Under the pieces are notes generated by a model. It saw nothing but the letters and a program-made list of their open reading frames with translations, was not told where the DNA came from and did not search any database. A stretch of 21,844 nucleotides of DNA from an uncultured Clostridia bacterium (lineage in GTDB: Bacteria > Bacillota > Clostridia > TANB77 > CAG-508): positions 1 through 21,844 of the forward strand of contig CANQOU010000007.1 in assembly GCA_947625565.1 (NCBI GenBank), written 5' to 3'. This document shows, piece after piece, positions 7,977 through 15,539 of this stretch (positions are counted from its first letter, which is position 1; each line of letters starts with the position of its first letter). A program made the position numbers and the translations under genes.

Positions 7977-8900
7977 ATGGTACAAGAGATTTATATTATT
8001 GATGACGATGACTCATCAATATTAGTATTTCAAGAATTATTCAAAGGCGATAAAGAATATAAATTTATAAGTGTAAAATCTCATATGATAGAAATAGCTT
8101 TAAAAAATATACCAGCAATGATAATTATAAATGAAGATGCAATTGATGTTGATGTTATCGATTTATGCAAAAGAATTAGAAACGATGAAGATAACACAAT
8201 TACACCAGTAATAGTTGTTTCTTCAAATGATAATCCAGAACACCGTATACGAATTTTACAAGAATCAATAGAATATTACATAAAAAAACCAGTAAATGAA
8301 AACTATCTATATTATACAGTAAAAAATATAGGAAGATTGCTAACAATAAATCGTCGTATTAGTCCACTAACAGGATTACCAGGAAATGTACAAATCCACG
8401 CAGAACTTAAGAAAAGACTATTAAACAAAGAAGCATTTTCAGTTCTATATGTTGACTTAGATAACTTTAAAGCATACAATGATGTTTATGGATTCTTAAA
8501 AGGAGACGAAATAATAAAATTTACAGCAGACACTATTTTAGCAAGTGTTCATAATATGATAGAAGAAGGAAGCTTTGTAGGACATATAGGAGGAGATGAC
8601 TTTGTAGCAATTGTACCAACAACAAATTGTGACAAACTATGTCAAGATATAATATCACACTTTGATGCAAAAGTATTAGAATTCTTCACACCAGAAGATG
8701 TGCAAAAAGGCTATATAGAAGTAGCAAATAGAAGAGGAATAATTGAACAATTTCCACTTACTTCAGTATCAATAGGGGTTGTTGTAGCAGATGTAAATCG
8801 TTTCTATAATATGCTAGAAATTGGTGAGGTAGGAGCACAGGTAAAACATGCAGCAAAATCAGTAAATGGTAGTAGTTATTCAATAGATAGGAGAAAATAG
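7977..8900 (+). CDS. Degenerate response-regulator receiver fused to a GGDEF domain
   Basis: The protein has 307 residues, and AGGAGA (7965-7970) supports the ATG. Residues 1-120 form a receiver: the acidic pocket IDDDD (8-12) and Lys-Lys-Pro (103-105) are present, but the usual phospho-acceptor Asp appears to be Asn52 (in IIINED). Residues about 128-305 form a GGDEF domain with SPLTGLP (129-135), D160-L-D162-N-F164-K165 for metal and substrate, and GGDDF (205-209). The I-site RxxD before GGDDF is replaced by EEGS, so product inhibition at that site is unlikely. GGDDF is a variant of GG(D/E)EF, so cyclic-di-GMP synthesis is possible but not certain. The missing Asp suggests control other than phosphorylation by a histidine kinase, and none is encoded nearby. 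Confidence 0.88.
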   Translation: MVQEIYIIDDDDSSILVFQELFKGDKEYKFISVKSHMIEIALKNIPAMIIINEDAIDVDVIDLCKRIRNDEDNTITPVIVVSSNDNPEHRIRILQESIEYYIKKPVNENYLYYTVKNIGRLLTINRRISPLTGLPGNVQIHAELKKRLLNKEAFSVLYVDLDNFKAYNDVYGFLKGDEIIKFTADTILASVHNMIEEGSFVGHIGGDDFVAIVPTTNCDKLCQDIISHFDAKVLEFFTPEDVQKGYIEVANRRGIIEQFPLTSVSIGVVVADVNRFYNMLEIGEVGAQVKHAAKSVNGSSYSIDRRK

Positions 8901-8906
8901 AAGAGC

Positions 8907-8943
8907 AAAAGATTGCAAATGTAAAAGTTTGCAATTTTTTTTT
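8907..8943 (+). terminator. Rho-independent terminator after the GGDEF gene
   Basis: The ATTGCAAA / TTTGCAAT stem (8912-8919 with 8928-8935) is followed by nine Ts. It ends the 6217-8900 unit. Confidence 0.9.
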
Positions 8944-8961
8944 AATTATGCATAAAAAATA

Positions 8962-8970
8962 TGGTAAAAT
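8962..8970 (+). promoter_or_regulatory. Possible extended -10 promoter for cwlD
   Basis: TGGTAAAAT matches an extended -10 (TGn plus TAAAAT). The -35 position (TTAATT, 8942-8947) is weak. It lies between the upstream terminator and the cwlD start. A sporulation sigma factor could read this region, but no clear consensus is seen. Confidence 0.4.
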
Positions 8971-8984
8971 AATATTTTGTATAA

Positions 8985-8991
8985 AGAGGTG
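8985..8991 (+). promoter_or_regulatory. Ribosome binding site that fixes the cwlD start
   Basis: AGAGGTG lies seven bases before the ATG at 8999 and favours it over the in-frame ATG at 8948, which sits just after the terminator and has no binding site. Confidence 0.75.
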
Positions 8992-8998
8992 CAAAATT

Positions 8999-9724
8999 AT
9001 GATTGTAATAAACAGAAAAAGAATTAGTATAATTATACTTGTAATTTTACTAGGGATATTTACATTTGCTTATCAAACAGAACAAAGAAAAATGGAAAAA
9101 ACAGAATATACCGCTACAACTCCTGTATCAAACAAAGTAGTAATAATAGATGCCGGACATGGTACTCCAGATGAAGGAGCTGAAAGTAAAGATGGAACAA
9201 CAGAAGCACAGATAAACTTAAAGATAGCATTAAAAGTACAACAAATATTAGAACAAAGTGGTTGCACAGTAATTTTAACAAGGTCTGATGAAAATGGAAT
9301 ATATGAGATAGATGCAAAAACAATAAGAGAAAAGAAAATATCAGATATAAAAAAACGTGTTGAAATTGGTAACAATTCCTCAGCAGATATCTTTGTTTCT
9401 ATACACTTAAATAAAATACCACAATCACAATATAATGGTTGGCAATGCTTCTTTCAGGAAAATAATGATAAAAGTAAAAGCTTGGCAAATAATTTACAAA
9501 ATAGTCTAAATAAAGCAATACAAAAAGAAAACAAAAGAGTAGCTATGAAACTAAAAGACATATATATTGTAGAACATGTAAAAATACCACTATCAATAGT
9601 AGAATGTGGATTTTTATCAAATCAAGAAGAGGAAGAACAGCTTTTGCAAGACATATATCAAGATAGATTAGCATGGGGAATTTATAACGGAATTTTGAAC
9701 TATTTTCAAGAACAAAAAAAATAA
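8999..9724 (+). CDS. cwlD: N-acetylmuramoyl-L-alanine amidase, CwlD-like (Amidase_3)
   Basis: This zinc amidase cuts the bond between N-acetylmuramic acid and L-alanine. In spore formers CwlD prepares cortex peptidoglycan for muramic-lactam formation. From the ATG at 8999 it has 241 residues, with an N-terminal membrane or signal helix (about 7-25) and an Amidase_3 domain from about 45. The zinc and catalytic residues are visible: His54 in DAGHG, Glu69 in TTEAQINL, His136 in FVSIHLN and Glu202 in VECGFLSN. The small size without extra cell-wall-binding domains fits CwlD rather than a larger autolysin. The following small membrane ORF and hypothetical gene are closely spaced and probably on the same transcript. 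Confidence 0.9.
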   Translation: MIVINRKRISIIILVILLGIFTFAYQTEQRKMEKTEYTATTPVSNKVVIIDAGHGTPDEGAESKDGTTEAQINLKIALKVQQILEQSGCTVILTRSDENGIYEIDAKTIREKKISDIKKRVEIGNNSSADIFVSIHLNKIPQSQYNGWQCFFQENNDKSKSLANNLQNSLNKAIQKENKRVAMKLKDIYIVEHVKIPLSIVECGFLSNQEEEEQLLQDIYQDRLAWGIYNGILNYFQEQKK

Positions 9725-9745
9725 ACAGACTTAAGGAGGTTTTAC

Positions 9746-9916
9746 ATGTTCTTTGTATTTAATAAAGACAAAATATATACTTATTGCATATCAATTATTA
9801 CAGTTATCTTACTATTTTGTGTTGCACATATGATGTTAGAATATGAAAAAGACACAAGGACAGTATCTACTCAAACAACAAATCAAACCCAGAATACATG
9901 TATAAATTTTCCATAA
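9746..9916 (+). CDS. Small single-span membrane protein, 56 residues, unrecognised
   Basis: ATG at 9746 follows a near-perfect binding site, AAGGAGGT (9733-9740), five bases away. This is among the strongest in the window. The product has a short polar start (MFFVFNKDK), one hydrophobic helix (about residues 10-30, with two Cys) and a polar Thr/Gln/Asn-rich tail ending CINFP. It begins 21 bases after the cwlD stop, which suggests co-transcription with cwlD. The tail is likely extracytoplasmic if the N-terminal Lys faces inside (inference). No family is recognised. The main support for translation is the binding site. Confidence 0.65.
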   Translation: MFFVFNKDKIYTYCISIITVILLFCVAHMMLEYEKDTRTVSTQTTNQTQNTCINFP

Positions 9917-9953
9917 TTACAAATACTATATCAATAGAAATGGAGTTTTGTTT

Positions 9954-10445
9954 ATGACATTTGTTGGTATAGTTGCAAAACAAAAAGAATTTGAAATTTT
10001 ACAGACAGTAATGAAAAAGAATAAAGATATAAATATAATCTTGATTACAGATACTGACATAGAAAATTTAAAAAATGTAAAGTTTGATACTATAATTATT
10101 GATGCAAATATGCAAAATTGGCACAACATGAAAGCATTTGATAATATATGTAAATATACGCAATATTTAGTAGTAAATACTGATAATAATAAAAACACTG
10201 ATATTTTAAAAGGAAAGCTAAAATCAGTAATTACTTATGGATTAAACCATAAATGCACAATTACAGTATCTAGTGTCAAGGAAGAATTTATTATGATAGC
10301 TATACAAAGAGAAATTGTAACTAAAAATGGAAATTTGCAGGAAATAGGGGAAGAAAGAATAAAGAAAATAAAAAAATTAGACATACATGGACATATGATA
10401 TTAGTTATTTTTAACATATTATATGGAAAATTTACGAAAAATTGA
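9954..10445 (+). CDS. Conserved-looking hypothetical protein, possibly Mur-ligase-like fragment fold
   Basis: The ATG at 9954 is chosen because GGAG (9942-9945) is eight bases away; the in-frame TTG at 9948 is too close. The product is 163 residues and cytoplasmic. It alternates beta strands and helices: ILITDTD (30-35), FDTIIIDANM (44-53), QYLVVNTDN (70-78), then SVITYGLNHKCTITVSSV (91-108), and ends in a helical tail. The segment after TDN, with ITYGxN followed by T-I-T-V-S-S, resembles the region after the central domain in Mur-ligase-type proteins. No ATP-binding P-loop is present, so it is not a ligase. Function unknown. Its position after cwlD suggests, but does not show, a cell-envelope or sporulation role. 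Confidence 0.7.
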   Translation: MTFVGIVAKQKEFEILQTVMKKNKDINIILITDTDIENLKNVKFDTIIIDANMQNWHNMKAFDNICKYTQYLVVNTDNNKNTDILKGKLKSVITYGLNHKCTITVSSVKEEFIMIAIQREIVTKNGNLQEIGEERIKKIKKLDIHGHMILVIFNILYGKFTKN

Positions 10446-10464
10446 AAAAAATTAACTTTTTATG

Positions 10465-10493
10465 TAGACAAATCCAAAAAAATAATGTATAAT
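10465..10493 (+). promoter_or_regulatory. Sigma-A-type promoter for the SSB-like gene
   Basis: TAGACA (10465-10470, one mismatch), a 17-base spacer and a perfect TATAAT (10488-10493). The leader to the TTG at 10561 is about 60 bases. Nothing else is visible in 10446-10560. Confidence 0.75.
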
Positions 10494-10560
10494 AGTAGAT
10501 GTAGAGCATACTGAAGGATAACTATACAATTGAAAAAATAAAAATAGGGAGGAAACAAAA

Positions 10561-11271
10561 TTGGATACAAATTATTTAGAAAGCAACTATTTAACATTAG
10601 TTGGAAAGGTTACAGGAGAGAAACAATTCAGCCATGAAATTTATGGAGAAAGATTTTATACTTTTAAATTAAGTATAGCACGTTTGAGTGGAAATGCAGA
10701 CATAATACCAATTACAGTTTCAGAAAGAATTATAACAGATGAAATGTTATCAGAAGGAAAAAAACTATTGGTAAAAGGACAATTTAGGTCATACAACAGT
10801 TATGAAAATGAAAAGAATAAATTGATTTTAACAGTTTTTGCAAAAGATGTTACTGAATTAAAAGAAGAAGTAGAGGAAGATAGTGAATTTGCAAAAAAAG
10901 ACAGTGTAACAAACGAAGTTGTACTTGTTGGATTTATTTGTAAAAAACCAATATATCGTCAAACACCATTTGGAAGAGAAATTGCAGATATATTGCTAGC
11001 AGTAAATAGAGCATATAATAAATCAGATTATATACCAAGCATTGCATGGGGAAGAAATGCAAGATTTTCTCAAAACTTGGAGGTCGGAACAAAAGTAAAA
11101 ATTGTAGGAAGAGTACAATCAAGAGAATATGAGAAAAAATTCGAAGATGGTAGAGTAGAAAATAGAATTGCATATGAAGTTTCTATAGGAAGTTTAGAAA
11201 TTGTTGAAGAAATAGACCCAGAAAAAGAAGCAGAAGTAGAAAATGTAGAGGAAAATCAAGAGGCAGTATAA
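10561..11271 (+). CDS. Single-stranded DNA-binding-like protein with two OB folds
   Basis: The 236-residue protein starts at TTG 10561, eight bases after AGGGAGG (10546-10552); no suitable ATG is present. OB fold 1 (about residues 8-100) is a diverged half containing YLTLVGKV and KKLLVKGQF. OB fold 2 (about 118-214) is closer to classical SSB: VVLVGFICKKP, TPFGREIADILLAVNR (135-150) and IAWGRNARF (161-169) follow the usual VxLIGxxxxxP, G-x-x-A-x-F-x-L-A-V-N-R and W-x-x-x-A-x-x pattern. An acidic tail (214-236) recalls SSB C-termini but lacks the DDDIPF protein-docking end. It is probably an accessory ssDNA-binding protein rather than the main ssb. It is a single-gene unit with its own promoter and terminator. 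Confidence 0.85.
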   Translation: MDTNYLESNYLTLVGKVTGEKQFSHEIYGERFYTFKLSIARLSGNADIIPITVSERIITDEMLSEGKKLLVKGQFRSYNSYENEKNKLILTVFAKDVTELKEEVEEDSEFAKKDSVTNEVVLVGFICKKPIYRQTPFGREIADILLAVNRAYNKSDYIPSIAWGRNARFSQNLEVGTKVKIVGRVQSREYEKKFEDGRVENRIAYEVSIGSLEIVEEIDPEKEAEVENVEENQEAV

Positions 11272-11295
11272 AAACTGCTTCTAATTTTTATTTTA

Positions 11296-11335
11296 TATAC
11301 TTGCTTTTTATAAAAAAAGCAAGTATAATTTTTTT
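11296..11335 (+). terminator. Rho-independent terminator after the SSB-like gene
   Basis: A 14-bp perfect stem (11296-11309 with 11314-11327, TATACTTGC... / ...GCAAGTATA) with a four-base loop is followed by a T run to 11335. A weaker hairpin (11260-11267 with 11274-11281) lies just before it, over the stop codon. Confidence 0.88.
11301..11329 (+). promoter_or_regulatory. Promoter embedded in the terminator hairpin, for the 11363-14648 unit
   Basis: TTGCTT (11301-11306), a 17-base spacer and a perfect TATAAT (11324-11329). Both boxes lie inside or at the edge of the terminator stem. No other promoter is visible between this terminator and the gene at 11363. Confidence 0.6.
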
Positions 11336-11362
11336 ATATAAGAAATTAAATTTGGAGGAAAC

Positions 11363-13048
11363 ATGAAACCAAAAAAGAATATAAAAATATCAAAAAATAC
11401 AATATTTATAATTATAGCCCTTACACTAATTACTATATTTTCAACTGCTATAACACCAGCTACATTACAAAATGATACATTCTATACAGTTAAGGTAGGA
11501 GAACATATTACTAAATATGGTGTAGATATGAAAGAGCCATTTGCATGGCATGAAGGACTAATATATACATATCCACATTGGCTATATGACTTAATATCAT
11601 ATATAATATATGCGAATTTTGGTTGGCAAGGAATATATGTCACTACTTGCATACTATCTTGTATTTTAGGATTATCACTATTTGGAGTAATAAAAAACAT
11701 ATCAAAAAACGATGTAGTATCTTTTATAATTACGATAGGAGCAATGTATGTATTAAAGCCATATATTGCTGCAAGAGCACAATTAGTTACATTTATTTTA
11801 TTTACTTGGACAATTTTCTTTATTGAAAAATTTTTAGAAACCAAGAAATGGTATTATGCACTTGGCTTAATAATAATACCAATAATTATAGCCAATGTAC
11901 ATGCAGCAGTATTTCCATTTTACTTTGTCTTATATTTACCATATATAGCAGAATACATAATTGCAAATATTTCAGATGTAATAGTATATAATAAAATTCA
12001 AATGTTCTTTTTAAATCAAAAAATAAAAAGATTAGAGAAAAATAAAGAAAAAGGAAAGAAAATAAACGAAGAAAAACTAGAAAGATTGCAAGAAAAAAAG
12101 AACAGAGACACAGAAAAATTATCAAGAATAAAAATAAAGAGAGGAAAGGCGCAAAAAAATCCATATAAAATTTGCATAGAAAATAATAAAAATGTTAAAT
12201 TTCTAATTTTAATAATGATAATTTGCTTATTTACTGGACTATTAACACCAATAGGAGATACACCATATACATATTTATATAAAAGTGTTAAAGGAAATAC
12301 AATGGAAAACATAAATGAGCATTTACCAATGACACTAGCAGAAAATACAGAAGCAATGTGTATAATAATTATATTTTTAGCAGTATTAACATTTACAAAA
12401 GCAAAAATAAATTTGAGAGACCTATTTTTTATAGGTGGACTATGTTATTTAATGCTTGCATCAAGAAGACAAATTACTATGTTCACAATTGTAGGAGCAA
12501 TTATTTTAGCAAAAATAATTATGAAAATGTTTTCAGAATATAAAGTGGATACAAGCAAATTTGTAAAATATATTCTAAAACCAATTCCAATACTTTTCAC
12601 AATAGTATTAGTAATATATATTAGCTACAATATAATGAGACCTAGAAGCAGACATGACTATATTAGTAAAACAACATATCCAATTGAGGCCTGTGACTAT
12701 ATATTGGAAAACATAGATATCGGAACAGCCAAATTCTATAACGAGTATAACTATGGAAGCTATATGTTATTTAGAGGAATACCAGTGTTTATTGATTCAA
12801 GAGCAGATGTATATGACCCACAATTTAATGGACTAGAAAATGATATTTTTAAAGATTTTATAGATGTATCAACTATTGGAACATATTATGAAGATGTGTT
12901 TGAAAAATATGGTATAACACATGTAATTACATATAAAACTGCAAAGGTCAACATGTTAATTAGAGAATCAAATGATAAAAACTATCTTCAACTATATGAG
13001 GATAATAGCTTTATTATATATAAAAGACTAAGTGGGGAGAAAAAATAG
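11363..13048 (+). CDS. GT-C-like multi-spanning membrane protein of unknown function
   Basis: The 561-residue protein starts at an ATG with TTGGAGGA just upstream. It has about 9-11 membrane helices. The first outer loop after helix 1 reads NDTFYTVKVGEHITKYGVDM (37-56), then an HWLYDLI block (72-78). This is like membrane proteins whose first loop carries D-T-x-W-H-x-x-x-G-E-W-I, which share the fold plan of GT-C glycosyltransferases. The C-terminal soluble part reads NEYNYGSYMLFRGIPVFIDSRADVYD, a pattern also found in that group. A highly charged Lys/Glu insert (about 219-278) interrupts the membrane part and probably lies in the cytoplasm. Donor and acceptor are unknown, and catalysis is not proven. 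TAG (13046-13048) overlaps the next GTG start by one base. Confidence 0.75.
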   Translation: MKPKKNIKISKNTIFIIIALTLITIFSTAITPATLQNDTFYTVKVGEHITKYGVDMKEPFAWHEGLIYTYPHWLYDLISYIIYANFGWQGIYVTTCILSCILGLSLFGVIKNISKNDVVSFIITIGAMYVLKPYIAARAQLVTFILFTWTIFFIEKFLETKKWYYALGLIIIPIIIANVHAAVFPFYFVLYLPYIAEYIIANISDVIVYNKIQMFFLNQKIKRLEKNKEKGKKINEEKLERLQEKKNRDTEKLSRIKIKRGKAQKNPYKICIENNKNVKFLILIMIICLFTGLLTPIGDTPYTYLYKSVKGNTMENINEHLPMTLAENTEAMCIIIIFLAVLTFTKAKINLRDLFFIGGLCYLMLASRRQITMFTIVGAIILAKIIMKMFSEYKVDTSKFVKYILKPIPILFTIVLVIYISYNIMRPRSRHDYISKTTYPIEACDYILENIDIGTAKFYNEYNYGSYMLFRGIPVFIDSRADVYDPQFNGLENDIFKDFIDVSTIGTYYEDVFEKYGITHVITYKTAKVNMLIRESNDKNYLQLYEDNSFIIYKRLSGEKK

Positions 13049-13968
13049 TGAAACAAATTATTGTAAGAGAACTTGTAAATTCTAGAATAGATAGTTACCT
13101 AGCACAAAAAGAAAATATTTCAAGAGTAACTGTACAACGCTTATTAGAAAAAGGAAATATATTAGTAAATGGAAAAAAGGTAAAACCTTCATATAAAGTG
13201 CAAGAACAAGATAAAATTGAGATTGAAAAAGAAGAAGTAAAAGAAATACCGTTGAAGGCACAAAATATTCCAATTTCAGTTATATATGAAGATAAAGATA
13301 TGCTTATAGTAAACAAACCTAAAGGAATGGTAGTACATCCAGCAAATGGAAATCCAGATGGAACATTAGTAAATGCAGTAATGGCAATTTGTAAAGATAG
13401 CTTATCAGGAATAGGTGGAGAGATTAGACCAGGGATTGTGCATAGACTGGACAAAAACACATCTGGTGCAGTTATAATAGCAAAAAATGATAATACACAT
13501 ATTGCTTTAAGCAATATGCTAAAAAATCATGAAATAAAGAAAACATATATAGCATTAGTAAGAGGAATTGTAAAAGAAAATGAAGCAACTATCAATATGC
13601 CAATAGCTAGAAGCACATCAGACAGAAAAAAGATGGCAGTAGCAAGAAACGGAAAAGAAGCAATTACACACTTTAAAGTGTTAGAAAGATTTCCAAATGA
13701 AGGTATTACTTTATTAGAAATTAAAATTGAAACAGGAAGAACACATCAAATTAGAGTTCATTTATCTAATATTGGGTATCCTGTATTAGGAGATGATGTA
13801 TATTCAAATGGAAAAAATAGATGGGGAATAAAAGGACAATGCTTGCACGCTAAGTCATTAGAATTTAATCATCCTATCACGGGAAAACATATGTATATAG
13901 AAGCACAATTACCAGAATATTTAAATCAAATTATTACAAAGGAGTTGGGTTACCAATGGAGGAATTAA
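13048..13968 (+). CDS. rluD: RluD-type 23S rRNA pseudouridine synthase
   Basis: The 306-residue enzyme converts uridine to pseudouridine in RNA. GTG at 13048 overlaps the previous TAG by one base, with GGGGAGA (13034-13040) upstream. Residues about 13-65 form an S4 RNA-binding domain (RIDSYLAQ...VTVQRLLEKGNILVNGKKVKPSYKV). The catalytic domain has VNKPKGMVVHP (88-98) and the active-site HRLDKNTSG (132-140), with catalytic Asp135. Further family blocks are GRTHQIRVHLSNIGYPVLGD and LHAKSLEFNHP. The length suits RluD, RluC or YlyB-type enzymes. Exact target positions cannot be read from sequence. It overlaps the next pseudouridine synthase by 13 bases. Confidence 0.93.
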   Translation: MKQIIVRELVNSRIDSYLAQKENISRVTVQRLLEKGNILVNGKKVKPSYKVQEQDKIEIEKEEVKEIPLKAQNIPISVIYEDKDMLIVNKPKGMVVHPANGNPDGTLVNAVMAICKDSLSGIGGEIRPGIVHRLDKNTSGAVIIAKNDNTHIALSNMLKNHEIKKTYIALVRGIVKENEATINMPIARSTSDRKKMAVARNGKEAITHFKVLERFPNEGITLLEIKIETGRTHQIRVHLSNIGYPVLGDDVYSNGKNRWGIKGQCLHAKSLEFNHPITGKHMYIEAQLPEYLNQIITKELGYQWRN

Positions 13969-14648
13969 GGCTACAAAAATATCTAGCAAATAACGGAATT
14001 GGGTCACGACGAACTTGTGAACAATATATTTTAGATGGTAAAGTTGAAGTAAATGGAAAAATAGTTAAAGAATTAGGAACAAAAGTAGTATTGGGTAAAG
14101 ATATAGTAACATATCAGGGAAAAAAAGTGGAAAGCAAAGAGAAAAAAGTATATATTTTGTTAAATAAACCAATTGGATATGTAACAACTGTAAAAGACCA
14201 ATATAATAGAGATACAGTAATGGACTTAGTAAAAGTAAAAGAAAGAGTTGTACCAGTAGGAAGATTAGATATGTATACATCAGGAGCCCTTATTTTAACA
14301 AATGATGGAGATTTTGTATATAAATGGACACATCCAAAACATGAGATAGAAAAAACATATACTGTTACAATAAAAGGAATTATAACAAATGAAGAAGTTG
14401 AGCAACTAAGAAGCGGAGTAGATATAGGTCAATATATTACAAAGCCAGCAAAAGTTAAAATATTAAAGACAGATGAAGAGAAAAATATTTCTAGACTAGA
14501 AATTATAATTCATGAAGGAAAAAATAGACAAATTAGAAAAATGTGCGAAGCTATAGATAGAAAAGTGTTAGCATTGCATAGAAGTAAAATAGGAAAATTT
14601 AGTGTAAAAGATATACCATTAGGAAAATGGAAATATATATATCCTTAA
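13956..14648 (+). CDS. rluB: RluB/RsuA-family pseudouridine synthase
   Basis: The 230-residue enzyme starts at ATG 13956, with AAAGGAG (13938-13944) inside the end of rluD, so translation is probably coupled. An S4 domain (LRLQKYLANNGIGSRR, 4-19; EVNGKIV, 31-37) precedes a catalytic domain with LLNKPIGYVTT (68-78), GRLDMYTSG (102-110, catalytic Asp105) and HEGKNRQIRKM near residue 190. This pattern is typical of RsuA/RluB/RluE enzymes. RluB modifies 23S rRNA near the peptidyl-transferase centre, while RsuA acts on 16S rRNA. Clostridial homologues are usually called RluB, which is used here with moderate certainty. It is distinct from RluD, so the pair is not a recent tandem duplication. Confidence 0.9.
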   Translation: MEELRLQKYLANNGIGSRRTCEQYILDGKVEVNGKIVKELGTKVVLGKDIVTYQGKKVESKEKKVYILLNKPIGYVTTVKDQYNRDTVMDLVKVKERVVPVGRLDMYTSGALILTNDGDFVYKWTHPKHEIEKTYTVTIKGIITNEEVEQLRSGVDIGQYITKPAKVKILKTDEEKNISRLEIIIHEGKNRQIRKMCEAIDRKVLALHRSKIGKFSVKDIPLGKWKYIYP

Positions 14649-14658
14649 ATGTATATAC

Positions 14659-14687
14659 TTGCAATTTAAAAAACAAAAGTATATAAT
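14659..14687 (+). promoter_or_regulatory. Sigma-A-type promoter for the S1-ispG-ispH unit, inside an inverted repeat
   Basis: TTGCAA (14659-14664), a 17-base spacer and TATAAT (14682-14687). A perfect 9-bp inverted repeat, TATATACTT (14652-14660) and AAGTATATA (14677-14685), overlaps both boxes. It has no T run, so it is not an intrinsic terminator. Confidence 0.65.
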
Positions 14688-14723
14688 GAAAAAAAACAAC
14701 AGAAGAAAAAAGGAGAATTACAA

Positions 14724-15527
14724 ATGAATACATTTCAGTTTTTGCCAGAAGGTTGGAACGAAAATTTATCAAATGTACAAAGTGAAAATATAGAACAATA
14801 TATCAATCACAAGGATATTTTGCAAGGCATTGTAGAAGAATGTGATTCTAATTTTAATTTACATGTACAACTTGGAAACAATGTAATGGGAATTATGCCA
14901 AGAAAAGAAGTAGAAGGAATACATGTTGAGCAAAATGGATTGCCAAGAGAAAATTTATGCACAGGAAAAGTCCATAAATATGTTCAATTCAAGATAAATG
15001 GATTAAATGAAGAAAACATACCAATTCTATCAAGGAGATGCGTGCAAGAAGAAGTAATGGAAGCTGTAAAAAATGAGTTAAGTGTAGGAGACAGAGTAAG
15101 TGGAATTGTAAAAAATATTAAACCATATGGAGCTTTTATTGAAATTGGTGGAGGTGTTGTAGGGTTAGCTCATATTGAAGATTTATCAGTAGCAAGAATT
15201 AAAACACCTTATGAAAGGCTAAAAATTGGACAAAAAGTACAAATTGTGATAAAATCTATAGATAGAACAGATGGAAAAATTTCTTTGTCATATAAAGAAA
15301 ATTATGGAACATGGGAGGAAAATGCAGAAAAATTCCACATAGGACAGAAAACTAAAGGAATTGTAAGAGAAACAGAAAAAAACAAGAATGGAATTTTTAT
15401 TGAATTATCACCAAATTTAGTAGGAATGTCAGAGTTCAAAACAGGACTTGAATATGGTCAGGAAGTTGATGTTTGCATCAAAAAAATAGATTATGATAAA
15501 AGGAAAATAAAATTATTTATCATATAG
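14724..15527 (+). CDS. S1-domain RNA-binding protein (small ribosomal S1-like)
   Basis: The 267-residue protein has ATG at 14724 with AAAAGGAGA (14708-14716) upstream. Three S1-type OB folds are visible. The first (about 31-107) is diverged. The second (about 120-191) is canonical: VGDRVSGIVKNIKPYGAFIEI, VGLAHIEDLS and a KISLSYK end. The third (about 205-266) reads IGQKTKGIVRET...GIFIELSPNLVGMSEF. It is shorter than the four- to six-domain S1 of other bacteria, as often seen in low-GC Gram-positives. In many Clostridia an S1 protein is fused to or next to IspH. Here it is a free gene about 2 kb upstream of ispH on the same strand. It probably helps mRNA binding in translation; ribosome association is an inference. 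Confidence 0.87.
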   Translation: MNTFQFLPEGWNENLSNVQSENIEQYINHKDILQGIVEECDSNFNLHVQLGNNVMGIMPRKEVEGIHVEQNGLPRENLCTGKVHKYVQFKINGLNEENIPILSRRCVQEEVMEAVKNELSVGDRVSGIVKNIKPYGAFIEIGGGVVGLAHIEDLSVARIKTPYERLKIGQKVQIVIKSIDRTDGKISLSYKENYGTWEENAEKFHIGQKTKGIVRETEKNKNGIFIELSPNLVGMSEFKTGLEYGQEVDVCIKKIDYDKRKIKLFII

Positions 15528-15539
15528 GGAGGAATAAAT

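Noticed and set aside
13048..14648. The two pseudouridine synthases as a recent tandem duplication
   Set aside because: The catalytic domains belong to different families (RluD-type HRLDKNTSG and RsuA/RluB-type GRLDMYTSG), with different lengths.
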